A program made the position numbers and the translations under genes. The notes below the pieces were generated by a model. It was not told where the DNA came from. It was given only the letters and a program-made list of their open reading frames with translations, and ran no database searches. Source: Bryum argenteum (taxonomy: Eukaryota > Streptophyta > Bryopsida > Bryales > Bryaceae). Taken from it: 64,000 nt of DNA. The stretch spans positions 3,111,601 to 3,175,600 of the forward strand of contig CM073322.1 in assembly GCA_037043015.1 (NCBI GenBank). Direction: 5' to 3'. Of this stretch, positions 24,706 through 36,118 are shown piece by piece. The stretch's first letter is position 1. Each line of letters begins with the position of its first letter.

Positions 24706-26865
24706 GACCTTCAGAGTTGCTAGATTCAAAAGTGTGTATTGGGGGAAGATACTATGGCAATTCTGAGAGGAGCTTGCAACAGATGATGCATAATGTCAAG
24801 TGAGAGGTCGATCGAAGGAGGTCATTAAATGAGTATTATTTGGTGGTAAAATTGGAGGGCGTACGAATACCTTGGGCAACTTCAGAGGTTGACAGGTCCA
24901 CAGGGTGATGAAGTTAAGCTTAGAGATTGCAAGGTTGAGTTGATGTTATTGGATTAGGCTATCAAGAGTAATAGTACATGCACTGTTCTGAGACACCGTA
25001 GCACCACAGAAATTTCTTGCGGTACTTTCTGTGAGTGTTAAAATGTTTGGCATTACATGAAGTCATAATTTATACTACGATATTACCTGATTTGAAATGT
25101 GATCTATGTCTTTATATTTGCATGTCGAATGTGAAATCCGATGAAGTTTTAGATGATGTTACATCGTGATAGTGATGCATAGAGTACTTTCAGAAACTGA
25201 AGGTGCAGGCGATCAAAATAGTCAAAGAACCCCTTCATAGAACTCAAGTAGTATTGTCAACTCTTAGAAATGAAGGTCTTCACCTACACTTTTATTGAAT
25301 CCTCAACATGTTCATTTAGAACTCTAGTACGTGACCTGCAATTGTGGATGTTGTTTTCATCTTAAAAATTTCTCCTTGGACGAATCCCAATCACTTTTTA
25401 TTCTATGGATGAAGTAGAAGCAGAGGTGGAAGAATGAGTTGGGTCTAGGGTCCTAAAATTGTATCCTGTCATAATGTTAAGAGCTCCATGACTAGTTGCA
25501 TTACATACTCTAGAATATCATCTGCCATTCAACATTTAATTATTGCCATGTTTCACTCGTATTTTATTATTTTAGGTCCAATGGAGACAACGAGCGTAAC
25601 GCTTTCAGGAGGTCGGGCTAAGATTGTCCAGTCGGAGGATCACTGTATTGTTGAGGAAGGGCACTCGATCGGAAGCAGCAGCGGGTCGGTGAAAGCGGGT
25701 CGGTGAAACATGACTTCAGTCTTCATTCTGGATCCTAACTTATATTGAAGAACTTTTACGACCTCGTTCATGCTGACCAAACAACTATGGGATGGCCGGC
25801 AATCTTATGAACCTTACACTACTAGAATTGGGGGGCTTTGTGATGTGGTCACAATGCTAACTCTCGAGTAACGAGTAAGACGATGGGCGGAGATGATAAA
25901 TCCCTCATTACCTCTCCCACATGGAATGACGGACGATTGTCCAGGTATTTCACCCAGGGGTTGGGGCTTTGAGTAAAGTCAACGGTTGCACACTCATCCT
26001 TTGTCGTTCTCTTTGCTGTCAAAGTGCTTGCGAACTTTAGGTAGCGATGACGACCCGCAAGAACAGCAAGAGATGAGGCGGTGTCAGTGCCGGATATGGA
26101 TGTGTGGGGGAAGCATCGCAGTCATGAAGGAGGTATGCACCACCACTCTTTGAGGTTATTTCGCACTGATTAGGGCTTTCTGCGGTGCTGGAAGGATTAG
26201 TGTATTCATGGAATTCATGCCTCTCTACCAAAAACTCACAGGAAGTGGTCGCACGGAAGTTTCCGTGGCCACACGTGCGTTAAGGTGTGATATTCTAGTG
26301 GCTAGCACCGCTGCCAAATTCATTGACACCCATGCCAAGTAGGTTCTTCATGCATATCTCATACTCTTTTCTGTTTTTTGGCTACTCTTAATCTCACATG
26401 ATTGAGTGATGATGCCTAGTGATCTCATCCTCTTGTGCCTTACTTTTTTAGTTCTTTCATTGTGGTTGTGTATTCGTGGAGTCACTATGAAATTTTGTTC
26501 TCGCGTTAAGTATCTAGATTCATAGCACTTTTTGAAAGAAGAGTATTTTATTATTGTTGAGAGACTAATATGATTGGTGAGATTTCCTTGCATCACATGC
26601 AGTTTGGGTCAACGTGGATCTCTTACCTCTCACTAACTCTCTACTTCAATTCAAATATTATCTACTGAAACAGTATTCTAACTATTGAAATCACACTTGC
26701 AACATGATGAGGAATATGTCAAATTTTGCGAATAGGAGTCTTGTAGAATGCATGAACTTGTGTGTATTTTCATTTCATAGGTTGTTGATGCAGATTTGGG
26801 ATCCTCCCCTCATGGGGACTCTCCCAGAGGTTGCAACGTGCAATCGGTCCCTACAGAGCCTGAGA

Positions 26866-27071
26866 AGTCTCCTAAACTGCTGCACCTTTGGATGCACAAA
26901 CAGCTGAGAAATGGGGACTCGTGAACCGTGTGGTTGCTCCTACGGAGCTTTTAGGAGCGAGAGGCATTGGTGAAGCCATCCTCAAGAATCAGGGTCTTGT
27001 ATTGAAATACAAGGCCGCCATCAACGATGGCCTCAAACTTCCTCGTGGGGAGGCTTTGAAGCTTGAGCAGG
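26866..27071 (+). pseudogene. Captured enoyl-CoA hydratase exon inside the CACTA element
   Basis: The frame at 26,888-27,071 reads DAQTAEKWGLVNRVVAP, then LLGARGIGEAILKN, then YKAAINDGLKL, ending EQ before GTACC. This is the C-terminal part of plant enoyl-CoA hydratase/isomerase (crotonase) family proteins, a fatty-acid or amino-acid catabolism enzyme. The N-terminal catalytic part and the following exon are absent. The exon keeps its frame and a GT donor, so capture looks fairly recent. The sequence just upstream (26,780-26,865) does not match the family. Confidence 0.75.
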
Positions 27072-28253
27072 TACCTTAAACCCTAAACCCTAATTTATTC
27101 ACTACTTCATAAGCAAAAGTGAGGGTTATGAATCAACCTTTCTGTTTGTTCCAGGGTACTTTACCCTTTTTATCAAACATATGCACATCAATACATCTCA
27201 ATCAGAAACAATTTCTATCTTGATTTTGTACATGTTTGATGAACATCAATTTAAAGAATGTCATCTATTCCATATGGTCATTACACAATTGAACTTGATC
27301 GCTTGCTTGTTTGAACTTGATCGCTTGTTTTACACAATCACTGTACTTACAAGTTCAAGCAACTGGCACCTGATTGCTTGCCTTCCCAGATAAAAATGCT
27401 TGTTGTGTGACCTGAAAAGTTTAGCTGCAATCGATGAAGTTTACATGATTGCTTCTTATTTATTGATTGAGCCTGTTATGGTAGTGTCTTAATCTTCGGG
27501 AATTTAACTTAACAAATAAATAGCGTCTGGTTTGTGGTTGCAGCTTGGTCGTGGGCCAGTCCCCGTAATATCCCAGGTCGTGCTCCGATGATGAACGACG
27601 GGATGAGCAGTCACAGGCTGCTACACGAGACTTCCACTCATATTCCAAGTCGAATTTTGGTAACCAATGCGACTTCATTTGCTCCTCTTGCTGGATTTGT
27701 ATCGGTGCTTCTTACTTCAAAAATTGCTTCCTACTTCAAAAGTTGCTAATTTCTTCGAAATCTTGCAATCAAGGAAGAACTATGAACCCCTAAACCCCTT
27801 CCTATTTCCGCCTAAGAAAGTGGAATCTTGCTGTTGCCAAAGTTTCTCTTTGTTTTTCACTCTCAGCGTGGCGTGTATTTACTTGCAGGAGAGCAACTCA
27901 CTGCTTTGTCCTTGTTCAACCCTTGTCGCTCCTTTCAAATCACGTAAGATTTCTTCAGGGTCTAGGCCTTGTTGGATTGCAATGACATGTTCTTTGCCTG
28001 TAAGGCAAGAATTAGGTTCTAGATATGAAAACGTTTACTTGAATAAAATTCTGGTCATAGTGCAAAGAATTAGGGAATGGATTGAAATTGGGTGCGTTGC
28101 TTATGTTCGCCAAATTCTGTACATGCATTCATTCTTCTTCTAAGATTCCCTCAGAATTTGACGATTTCTTTCACCCGATCAAAACTTCGTAACCTGCACT
28201 TTTAGGGTGTGCTTTTTATCATCTTCATGTGTTCATGTGTTCGATGTCTTCAG

Positions 28254-28341
28254 AACGCAAGATGAAGGCAATACGCGCACAAGCTTGTTGATGATTTATC
28301 CAGAGGGCATACTCATCCAAAACCCTGCTGGTCTCCGACAG
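28254..28341 (+). other. Exon-like segment of unknown origin in the CACTA element
   Basis: TTCAG precedes an open stretch (AACGCAAGATGAAGGCAATA...) that reads TSLLMIYPEGILIQNPAGLRQ-like sequence and ends CAG before GTGAGC. Acceptor and donor signals around an open frame suggest a second captured exon. The source protein is not recognised. Confidence 0.3.
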
Positions 28342-31300
28342 GTGAGCATCAATTTACAACTTTCCTGAGGCACATGCATAGCAGGATCTCTAGTCTTTGA
28401 GTTCCCTACCTATGATAAGTTGATATTTTGATATTCTCCAACTTTGAACATGTCAATCACCTCTACGCAAAACATGCGCATCTGACAAGCTTGAGCTTGA
28501 AATCAGACAGACTCTGCTCCAGATGTGTCTGAACAGAACAATCTGACCACAAACGAGTCGCCAGTCCTTGGTTTTTCATCACCTTCTTAGTTGTACAATC
28601 AAGTCCTTGAAGTGAAGGAAGTGGAGAGGATGGCAACCGAAGATTTGGTAGTAGACGAAGCTGCAAAAGAGTAGAAACAGAAGCAATCGAGCGACCTTGC
28701 AAACTTTTAGGTGTAGATGAAGGGACATGCTAGATATATACCTATCTCTCAAAATATGCTAGATATGTACACTTTCACAATACGTATACTTTTTATTGAA
28801 TAATGTAACTTTTTCACAAATCTATATCGTGACAAGATTCTCAAAAATCTTTATACTAAGTACATTATTTGTGTGGGAAATCTCTAAATTCTAAAGTCAT
28901 GATAATTTGACACATGGCATGCACCTTTTGAATTTACCATTTTAACTTCATTATCTTACCTATGTAATCTTGCATAGTTTACTTAGCACATGGCAAACGT
29001 TTGTCATGTACTAATCACATGGACCACATGGCAAAACTCCAATTTATATATTTCCTTTCTACACCAAATTTGTCATGTGCTCCACATCACAAAACACCAT
29101 TCTAGTAGTGATACTGAGTCTTATCTACATGATCGGCAAATTGAAATAGCCCTATGAAATTAGACCTGCTGGATCGTGGTTGTTTATGAAAGCTACGTGG
29201 TTCAAGCTCACCGAGGCCTGCAGGATGTTCTTATGCTGTCCATGGAGGTATGGAACGCCATAGCTTGGTCAGGCGTATAGGTTTCAAGTCCATCAATCCA
29301 GGGTTCATGTAACCAGATTGTTGGTTCGATTTATAGGAAAGTAGCAACGATCTCCTGTTGTGCTTCCAAGCCAAGGACTTCTATTTCTCAATGTCCATTA
29401 TATTGCAAGAACTTGAGTTAGAGCTGGTGCATTTGCTGTTGAGGATTTAGGATGCCTATCCTGGTCTTTCTCATTGTGTACGCTCTCTGAGCAGGTGATT
29501 TATTGCTTGCGAATATTGGAACACATTACCGATGTGCAGGTTGTAAGTGTTGTTGTGAGTATTGATCCTTCTGAAGTATTTAGGTGCCATCAATTGTATC
29601 GTTTGAATGGCACTTTTCTATTAACTTTGTGACTATCTTTGTTGTATGTTGATGTGAAAATGGATCATATTGAAGCGTAGTGCAAGTATTGATATTGCTC
29701 GAGTTTTGAGCACTCTCCCTTAGATTGGGATGTGAGTGTCCTCAAGAGGACTTAGTCTCTTGTTTAGGAAAATTTGATTTACTTGAAAAAGTGATTGCTT
29801 ATGGTTTTGAGATTCTTAAATAAGTGGGCTTGGCTAGGATCATTATAATTGATTTGTTCAGAGAACCATTGTTACAAGAAATTTAGGGGATTTTGATGTA
29901 TTGCATATTACTACAGTGAACAAGGCTTGAAGAAATTCGGTAAGAGGCAAGGGGGCTCCCATTTACAATAACTCTTTTTGTATTTGTTACAAGACTTTGT
30001 GTGTATAGAGTAGTAAACATTAAGAATTTGGTAAATGATTTGAGAATGTACATGTGAAGATGTGTAAGTTAGTTTGAAAGGTTGTAATATATAATTTAAT
30101 TCTAGTAATGTTCTTCAAGATTATTAGAGTATTCACAAACTTCCTCTTTTAACGAACAACCTCATGCCGATTTTGTATTTATTTTTGCATTTAAAATGTA
30201 ATTAAATGCTAAAGTTATGAAGAATACATGCATTGATTCACATTTTCAAGTTCCTAGAGTTGCTTTGTACAAAAACTATTATACATTACTAGTTTAGAAC
30301 TTTCGGAATAATAAAAGGCAAATATGTGCAACCTTTGGAGCTTAGGTGATTTTATGGTGATCATTGATTATGTGCATACAACAATTAATAACTGGGAATA
30401 CTTATCAAGAGGTGTGTTAAAAACCTTTGGGGGTTCCTACGACAAAATCAGTTGTATCGAGAAAACTCTATTTTTACAAGAGTTACTTTCACTTAAAGCA
30501 TGCCAAATCATGATTAGAAGTCTCAAAGGTTGGAATTAAAAATTGCACAAGGCAATCAATCTTTACAAATCTTGACTTGTGTTTTTATAGTTAGATATGC
30601 ATAAGTTTCGAAAAAAATTACTAGAGGGCGTGTGGGCAAAGTAGATAATAGGGAGTGTGTACCCATAGTAAAGGGAGGGTGAGTGAAGTCAAGGGTAGGG
30701 AGTCGGTGGGTTAACTAAAGAGTAGGGGCAGAGTAGAGAATAGATGAGGAGAGTAGAGAGTGGGCGGGGAGATTAGAGAGTCGGCGGAGAGATTAGAGAG
30801 CGGCCACAGCTCACATAGTGGGGAGTGGCAAAACGCCGCTTATCGAAGTAGGATGTAGCGGCAGTAGAAAGATTCTTGACGAAAGGAGCGAGTGATGAAG
30901 TCTGCGTAGCAAGCATGCATAAGAGGGTTTGAAGAAGTTGGTGCCGTAAGAGAGTTTGATGAAGTCGGCGTAGCGAGTGTTGGAGTGGCAAGGCTCGATC
31001 AAGGAGGCCGGTAGAGCTATTCACCCGGTGAAAGACTTTGCGGAGCAAAGTAGGCCAATCTCAGAAGTAGGTAAACCCTAATCTACACTCTGAAATTTGT
31101 AATCCGCTTGGGCGGCGCTCTTCGCTACTGCTAGACTTCCACAATTTAGTAAGTTCTGAGTTTTTTGTTTTAAGCTTTTGTTTTGAGTTTCAATTTGTAT
31201 TTGTAGTTTTTTTTGTTCATTTGTGAGAGTTTTTTAAACCTCGGTGCTGGAATTCGACTATCTGTAGGGTTCCTTGAAATTTAGACAACTAATTTAGAAA

Positions 31301-32105
31301 AGGTGAGGAGGAACTCTACAATTGTTTAGAAAAGAGGAGGAGATGGGCTTGTTGGCGGTGGCTGTTTCAATTTTGTATGATTTAGGGTTTTCTAATTGAA
31401 GAGAAGCTCTTCAATTCGAATTTTAAAACAAATGCTCGAATTTCTTGAGGAGTGTAAGGTTGAATTGGAGTAGTTGAGAAATCCTTTCAATTGCCAATAC
31501 CTGAGAGTCGTCAATCATGTTCTACTTAGTGATTTTAGAGATTCATGATGCTTATGTTGACTTGTAGATCTGCAATTTGAGAATCAATTGCACTTGAATC
31601 TGACTAGTATCTAATTCATTTCTGCATACTTGACTCTGCATTGCTTAGGAGAATATGCTTATGAATCATTCATTGCACAATTCTCTCGTTTAGAAAACGA
31701 TGCAATGAGTAATGCATTGGATTTTGTTTCCTTTAGATGTAAATGTCGTTTAGAAATGCTTCCTTGTATTGTCTTTTTGAGGCTTCTGAATTGTTTTTGA
31801 AGGTATTCTTACTAATTGCCTGTATTGCTCACAATTACACTCTGATGTATAATTGTATAACTTTGGAGAAGAGCAACACATTAAACCTCCAAGTCTTGCG
31901 TTGCTCGAGATTTGTATTGTAGATAGCAAATATGAAATTTCATGTAGTTCATAAGGTCACCCAAATGGCTGCAACTCAATCCCTTACACCTTAGGAAGCA
32001 TCTTAGAGAAGGATTGCAACTATGCTACTAAACTTATTCTTTTCATGATTGGAATGTTGTAGTATCCACCGTGTGGAAGGCAACTTCAACACACAACCAA
32101 GTCAT

Positions 32106-33432
32106 ATGGAGCCCATGGCAGGCACCTCCAACATACGCCAAGGACAACAATATTGTCACCACCTTATTGAGAGCCTTCACCCAAGGCAGTGTGTCAATGT
32201 TCTCAATCACGTTATCATTCACCAATCTGATTTTGTAAGTACCGAAGCCGTCAAGGAAGCAAAGTTGGCTTTGTGGGAAGGGCTCCAAAGTTCTCCACTT
32301 GGCTTGAGCAAGGCTCTACACCTTTGGCTATCGGAAGTGGAGTATGTGGTTGAACCACATAACGAGAAGTTCAAAGTATTGCTTCGCTCCACAAGGTCAA
32401 GAAGCTTTTGGATTGATTTCGGTGAGTGTGCTACATTGCAAGATGTAAGTGAGGTAAAAGCAACGCTTTTTGCTTGTAAGACAGACTTTGCAAGAACACT
32501 CAAACTCTATGTCACAAAGATGGGAGCCTCCCCTCAATCCTTTTTGAACCTAGATATCCATAGCCTCATGAGCGCCCAATTCACACCACGTGATGTACCT
32601 TCTCCAGAGAGCTCTTCTAAGATGCCTCCACTCATCAAAAACTACTACGGGTGTTGTATGGTGTGTCTTTATTCCAATTTCAAACGCCGCACTACTTTTT
32701 GTTTGAGGTGATTATTGAGGTTGGGAATCTTGTTTCATTTGTGATTGATCTTCTTATTCTTTGTGCATGCAGGTTATGGAAGAATCCCGAAAAGAAGAGT
32801 TTGTGTTGTTCAAGAAATTGGAGTGCACGTCTTGCCACCGACATGTGCACACCGAGTGTACTTTGAAAAACAGGGAGCTTTATTTACATAAACATGCTCA
32901 AACTGGTGAGTTGACTTGCAATTTGCCACTCGTTGCACACTTGTAATTGAATCGTATGATGCAAGTCAGTATGTGAAACATCGGATGAATTATTATGAAC
33001 AGTGGAGCATGTATGTTCTAAACTACTGAAGTATGTGTTTTCTTTCGATTGAAAGGTATGGAATCCTCCTTCTACAAGTGCAGCTGCGGAACACTCCACA
33101 AGGTGCTGATTCCCAATATGGTGTCACTCGTGAAGGAGCTCGTTAACAAGATTCGGGCAGAGCACAAATCTGCTCTGCCGGGAACCAAGGTGATGGATCT
33201 TCCTAAAGGCCGAGATTTGGGCATGGTGATGGAAGTGATTCTGACGATTCTTGTGGGAGCGAAGACGGAGTTTTTCCTCTCCTTCTTCAAAGTCATCGAT
33301 AGGATGAAACGCGAGCTTACGAAGGAAGCACGTCTTGTGAAGTTTGAGACGTGGACCCCGATTTTTGATGCCGCTCTTTTGTATCTCAAACCACGTACCC
33401 ATTTCATTTCAACCTGCATGTATGAAATGTGA
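32106..33432 (+). CDS. PHD-like Cys/His protein, copy 3 (best preserved; may be a pseudogene)
   Basis: Exon-like blocks: 32106-32707, 32773-32905, 33056-33432. Block 1 (about 200 codons from the ATG at 32106) ends with 'YYGCCMVCLYSNFKRRTTFC'. Block 2 reads 'EEFVLFKKLECTSCHRHVHT' then ECTLKNRELYLHKHAQT; block 3 starts GMESSFYKCSCGTLHK. The spacing (CxVC, CxxCxxxxHxxC, CxCG) resembles the PHD finger of OBERON/VEL-type plant proteins, which read chromatin, but that link is tentative. Blocks 2 and 3 join in phase. Blocks 1 and 2 do not join in phase with the obvious GT-AG pair, so either the boundary is wrong or the gene is dead. Two further copies lie upstream in the array. Confidence 0.5.
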
Positions 33433-34320
33433 CCTTCAGAGTTGATAGATACGAAGGGGTATGTTGGGGGAATATACTATGGCATTACTAACTGGAGCTT
33501 GCTGCAGATGATGCTGAATGTCAAGTGAGAGGTCGATCAAAGGAGGTCGTGAAATGAGTATCATTGGTGGTAATATTGGAGGGCGTACGAATACCTTATA
33601 ATGCAATTTCAAACGTAGCCATGGCCGCAGGGCGATGAAGTTATGTTGAGAGATTACAAGGTTGAGTTAATATTATTGGGATTAGGCTATCAAGAGTAAT
33701 AGTACAAGCACAGTTGTGAGACACTGTAGCACCATAGAAGTTTCTTACGGTGCTCTGTGAGTGTTAAAATGCTTGACATTTCATTAACTCATAATTTATA
33801 CTACTGTATTTTGTGATATGAATAATGATCTATGTCTTTTTATTTGCTTGTCGAATGTGAAATCTGATAAAGTTGTAGAAGATGCTTCATTGTGATAGTG
33901 ATGCATACTGTAGTTATTGAAACCAAAGGTGTAGGGCAGCATAACTGTCAAAGAACCCTTCGTAGTCCTCAAGTTTAATTGCCTTTCCTCATCAACTCTT
34001 AGAAATGAAGGTATGCCATCTACACTCTTATTGAATCGTCAACATATTCTTCTCAACTTTTTTTACAACTTTACATAACCTACAATTGTGGATGTCATTT
34101 TCATTAATAGAATTTCTTCTTGGTTGAATCACAGTGAGTTTATTTTTCATGGACGAAGTAGAAGCAGAGTGTGATAGAATGAGTTGGGTCTTGGGCAGTG
34201 AAGTCGTAACTTTTTGTGACTTTTAGGGGTTTATGGTGAGCGGCATTTCATACTCTAAAATATCATCTATTGTTTAACTTTTAGTCATTTCCATGTTTCA
34301 TTTGTGTTTTATTCATTGAG

Positions 34321-36118
34321 AGACCAAACAAGTAACAATGCTCGTAGATTTAATCTAGGTCGCTCACGTTCGCGTTAAACTACACGGACTTAGTGTTTTA
34401 GGATACCTTACGTTCTTGTTCTTTAAAAGTGTCACCGAGTGATTGGGATCACAATCGTGACTAAGTAGTATTTCTCAAGCAATGTTGTGAATGGACAGGT
34501 TGCAAATGGATTAGTTGCAAATGGGCAATTATGTTCTGTAGTCATGGTCTTCCTCATCCTCTTATACTTTACAGACATAAATTTTAGTAAGGTACTAAAA
34601 TCTTATGATATCATTCTTAGAATTATGTCAAAGAGTGAAAATTTTCAAATTTTCTCTAGTTATTGGTGCTTTTGTTTGGAATAGCATTATATAAAGTGGT
34701 TGGTGGTGAGTGAAGTCTAAATGGTGTCAGGTGCTCTGTGTGTGACTCACTGGCATATGATGAAATTTTCCAGTTGTATCGTTGGAGTAGTATATTAGAA
34801 ATTTGATCATGTGCAATGGATTTCTTTAACTTTTGGAAGAGTATGGTGTGTTTTTGTGCCATGGATTTTACGTCTCGTACTTGATGTACTGTATGAGTAG
34901 CAAGAAATACAAAAAATCATTATTCGTGGATGTCAGTGAATGGTATTCACTCTACAGTGCAATGAGTGCATGATATTTTTAATGATTGAATACAAAAAGT
35001 CAATAAAAACTTTCCTAAAGAAGAAACTAGAGGCCCACTTCCATTGTGAGTGAATCCAATTGTGTGTGTGGAGGGAGAGCCAAAAGCACTTTTTCTCAGG
35101 TATAGCTACATGCCAAAATAGACCTCCTCGAATTATGGCCAAACCTGCACTAGTGCAAAACTGGGAGTATACTATGTTCTAAAGCTAGTGTACTCAATCT
35201 CTTGTAAATCCAAGGAGTATAGCAGCTAGCACTAGTATCAACCACTAAACTTCACTTGTACAAGGGCATATAAAACCATGCTAGCTCAAGCAGTGCTAGC
35301 TCAACCTCATCTACAAACTACTAAAGTTCACTTGCAGCAGACTAAAGCTCTCCCAAAATTCCAGGTAATTCCTAAATGCTTCCCCACACCCACTGTGTTT
35401 GGTCCCCCAAGGCTAATCCTTGGTGGTATTGTCATACATAACCTTGTTTTTAGTCTATAACCTTGTTTTTAGTCTATTTTTAGTAGAAAGTCATTCAGCA
35501 AAATAGCATGGATGACTCGATTATGTACGAAACAGGAGTCGACAGACACTCAGCACAATAGCAAGCTTTGTAGATGATATCTAAACTACATGGACCTTTA
35601 TAAGCTGATCAACACATAACAAGGACCTAATCTAGAAAATAAGTCTTTTCAAAAACGTTCGTTATTTCGTAAATATTATACGTTGTTTTCTTTCTCTACA
35701 GCCTGTACATCGCCTAATCACTAACATCAGTAATAGTAACGGAAACACAGAAGTATGTTCATTTAACCAATGTCGAAGAAAAATTATATGAGAACCCACA
35801 GATTCTCAGAAACTCTTAGTGACCAGACATTCGTCAGCTAGTGGCTTCGTGCCTGCAAAAAAAGCAGTCATATCCACAAGCCGATGTACAAGCAATGCTT
35901 AATTAATGTACAGTGAAGAGAGAACAGAGGTGCGAGCATTTACCACCTGGTACGGGATGACAGTCAATGAGGTAAGCATCTCCAGTCGAGATGAAAATTC
36001 AATAAATACTGCCCACTTAAATTTGACTAACTTTTCTACAGTCCTATCCACCACAACTGATGGTTGCACTATACACTTTCTTTTATACACCACTGACAGG
36101 TAAACCAAAGGCTTGAGA
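34321..36118. other. Intergenic DNA between the repeat array and MYC-like gene B
   Basis: No recognised coding sequence. Contains AT-rich DNA and short CACTAGTG/CTAGCACTAG motifs near 35,150 and 35,230. The end next to 36,118 should hold the 3' UTR and poly(A) site of the minus-strand MYC-like gene. Confidence 0.4.

Larger units (their letters stand above)
19666..25574 (+). repeat. Direct repeat unit 2
   Basis: Begins at a partial CWC25-tail copy (CAATCGGAGGATCACTGTAT), so its first bases are shorter than in unit 3. It follows the same block order as units 1 and 3 and ends with GTTTCACTCGTATTTTATTA immediately before the CWC25-tail copy that opens unit 3. Near 21,840-22,270 it shares with unit 3 a segment (CTTGGGCGGCGCTCT...) that unit 1 has replaced by minisatellite. 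Confidence 0.85.
25817..29110 (+). mobile_element. CACTA-type DNA transposon, non-autonomous, with captured host DNA
   Basis: Left end CACTACTAGAATTGGGGGG; reverse complement of the right end CACTACTAGAATGGTGTTTT. Both continue into TTTGTGATGTGG, giving imperfect inverted repeats of ~36 bp. Flanks are TTA and ATA; the uninterrupted site in unit 1 reads CCTTACTGAG (about 13,098), which fits a 3-bp target duplication with one later change. CACTAC ends and 3-bp duplications are hallmarks of the CACTA (En/Spm) superfamily. The right subterminal region repeats CACATGGCAAA/TTTGTCATGTG motifs, also typical. No transposase was seen; instead there is an enoyl-CoA hydratase fragment. Confidence 0.85.
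25575..34320 (+). repeat. Direct repeat unit 3 (longest, split by a CACTA element)
   Basis: Opens with GGTCCAATGGAGACAACGAG, which equals the last ~40 bases of the CWC25 CDS and its downstream DNA (from 12,869). It continues through the shared blocks and ends near 34,320 with a segment (ATACTCTAAAATATCATCTA, CCATGTTTCATTTGTGTTTT) that also ends unit 2. Without the 3,294-bp transposon it would be about 5.4 kb, close to unit 2. It keeps the best-preserved PHD-like gene copy. Confidence 0.85.

Noticed and set aside
27074-27095. Telomere-like AAACCCTAAACCCTAA inside the CACTA element
   Set aside because: Only about two units just after an exon donor; such telo-box sequence is common in plant genes and does not indicate a telomere.
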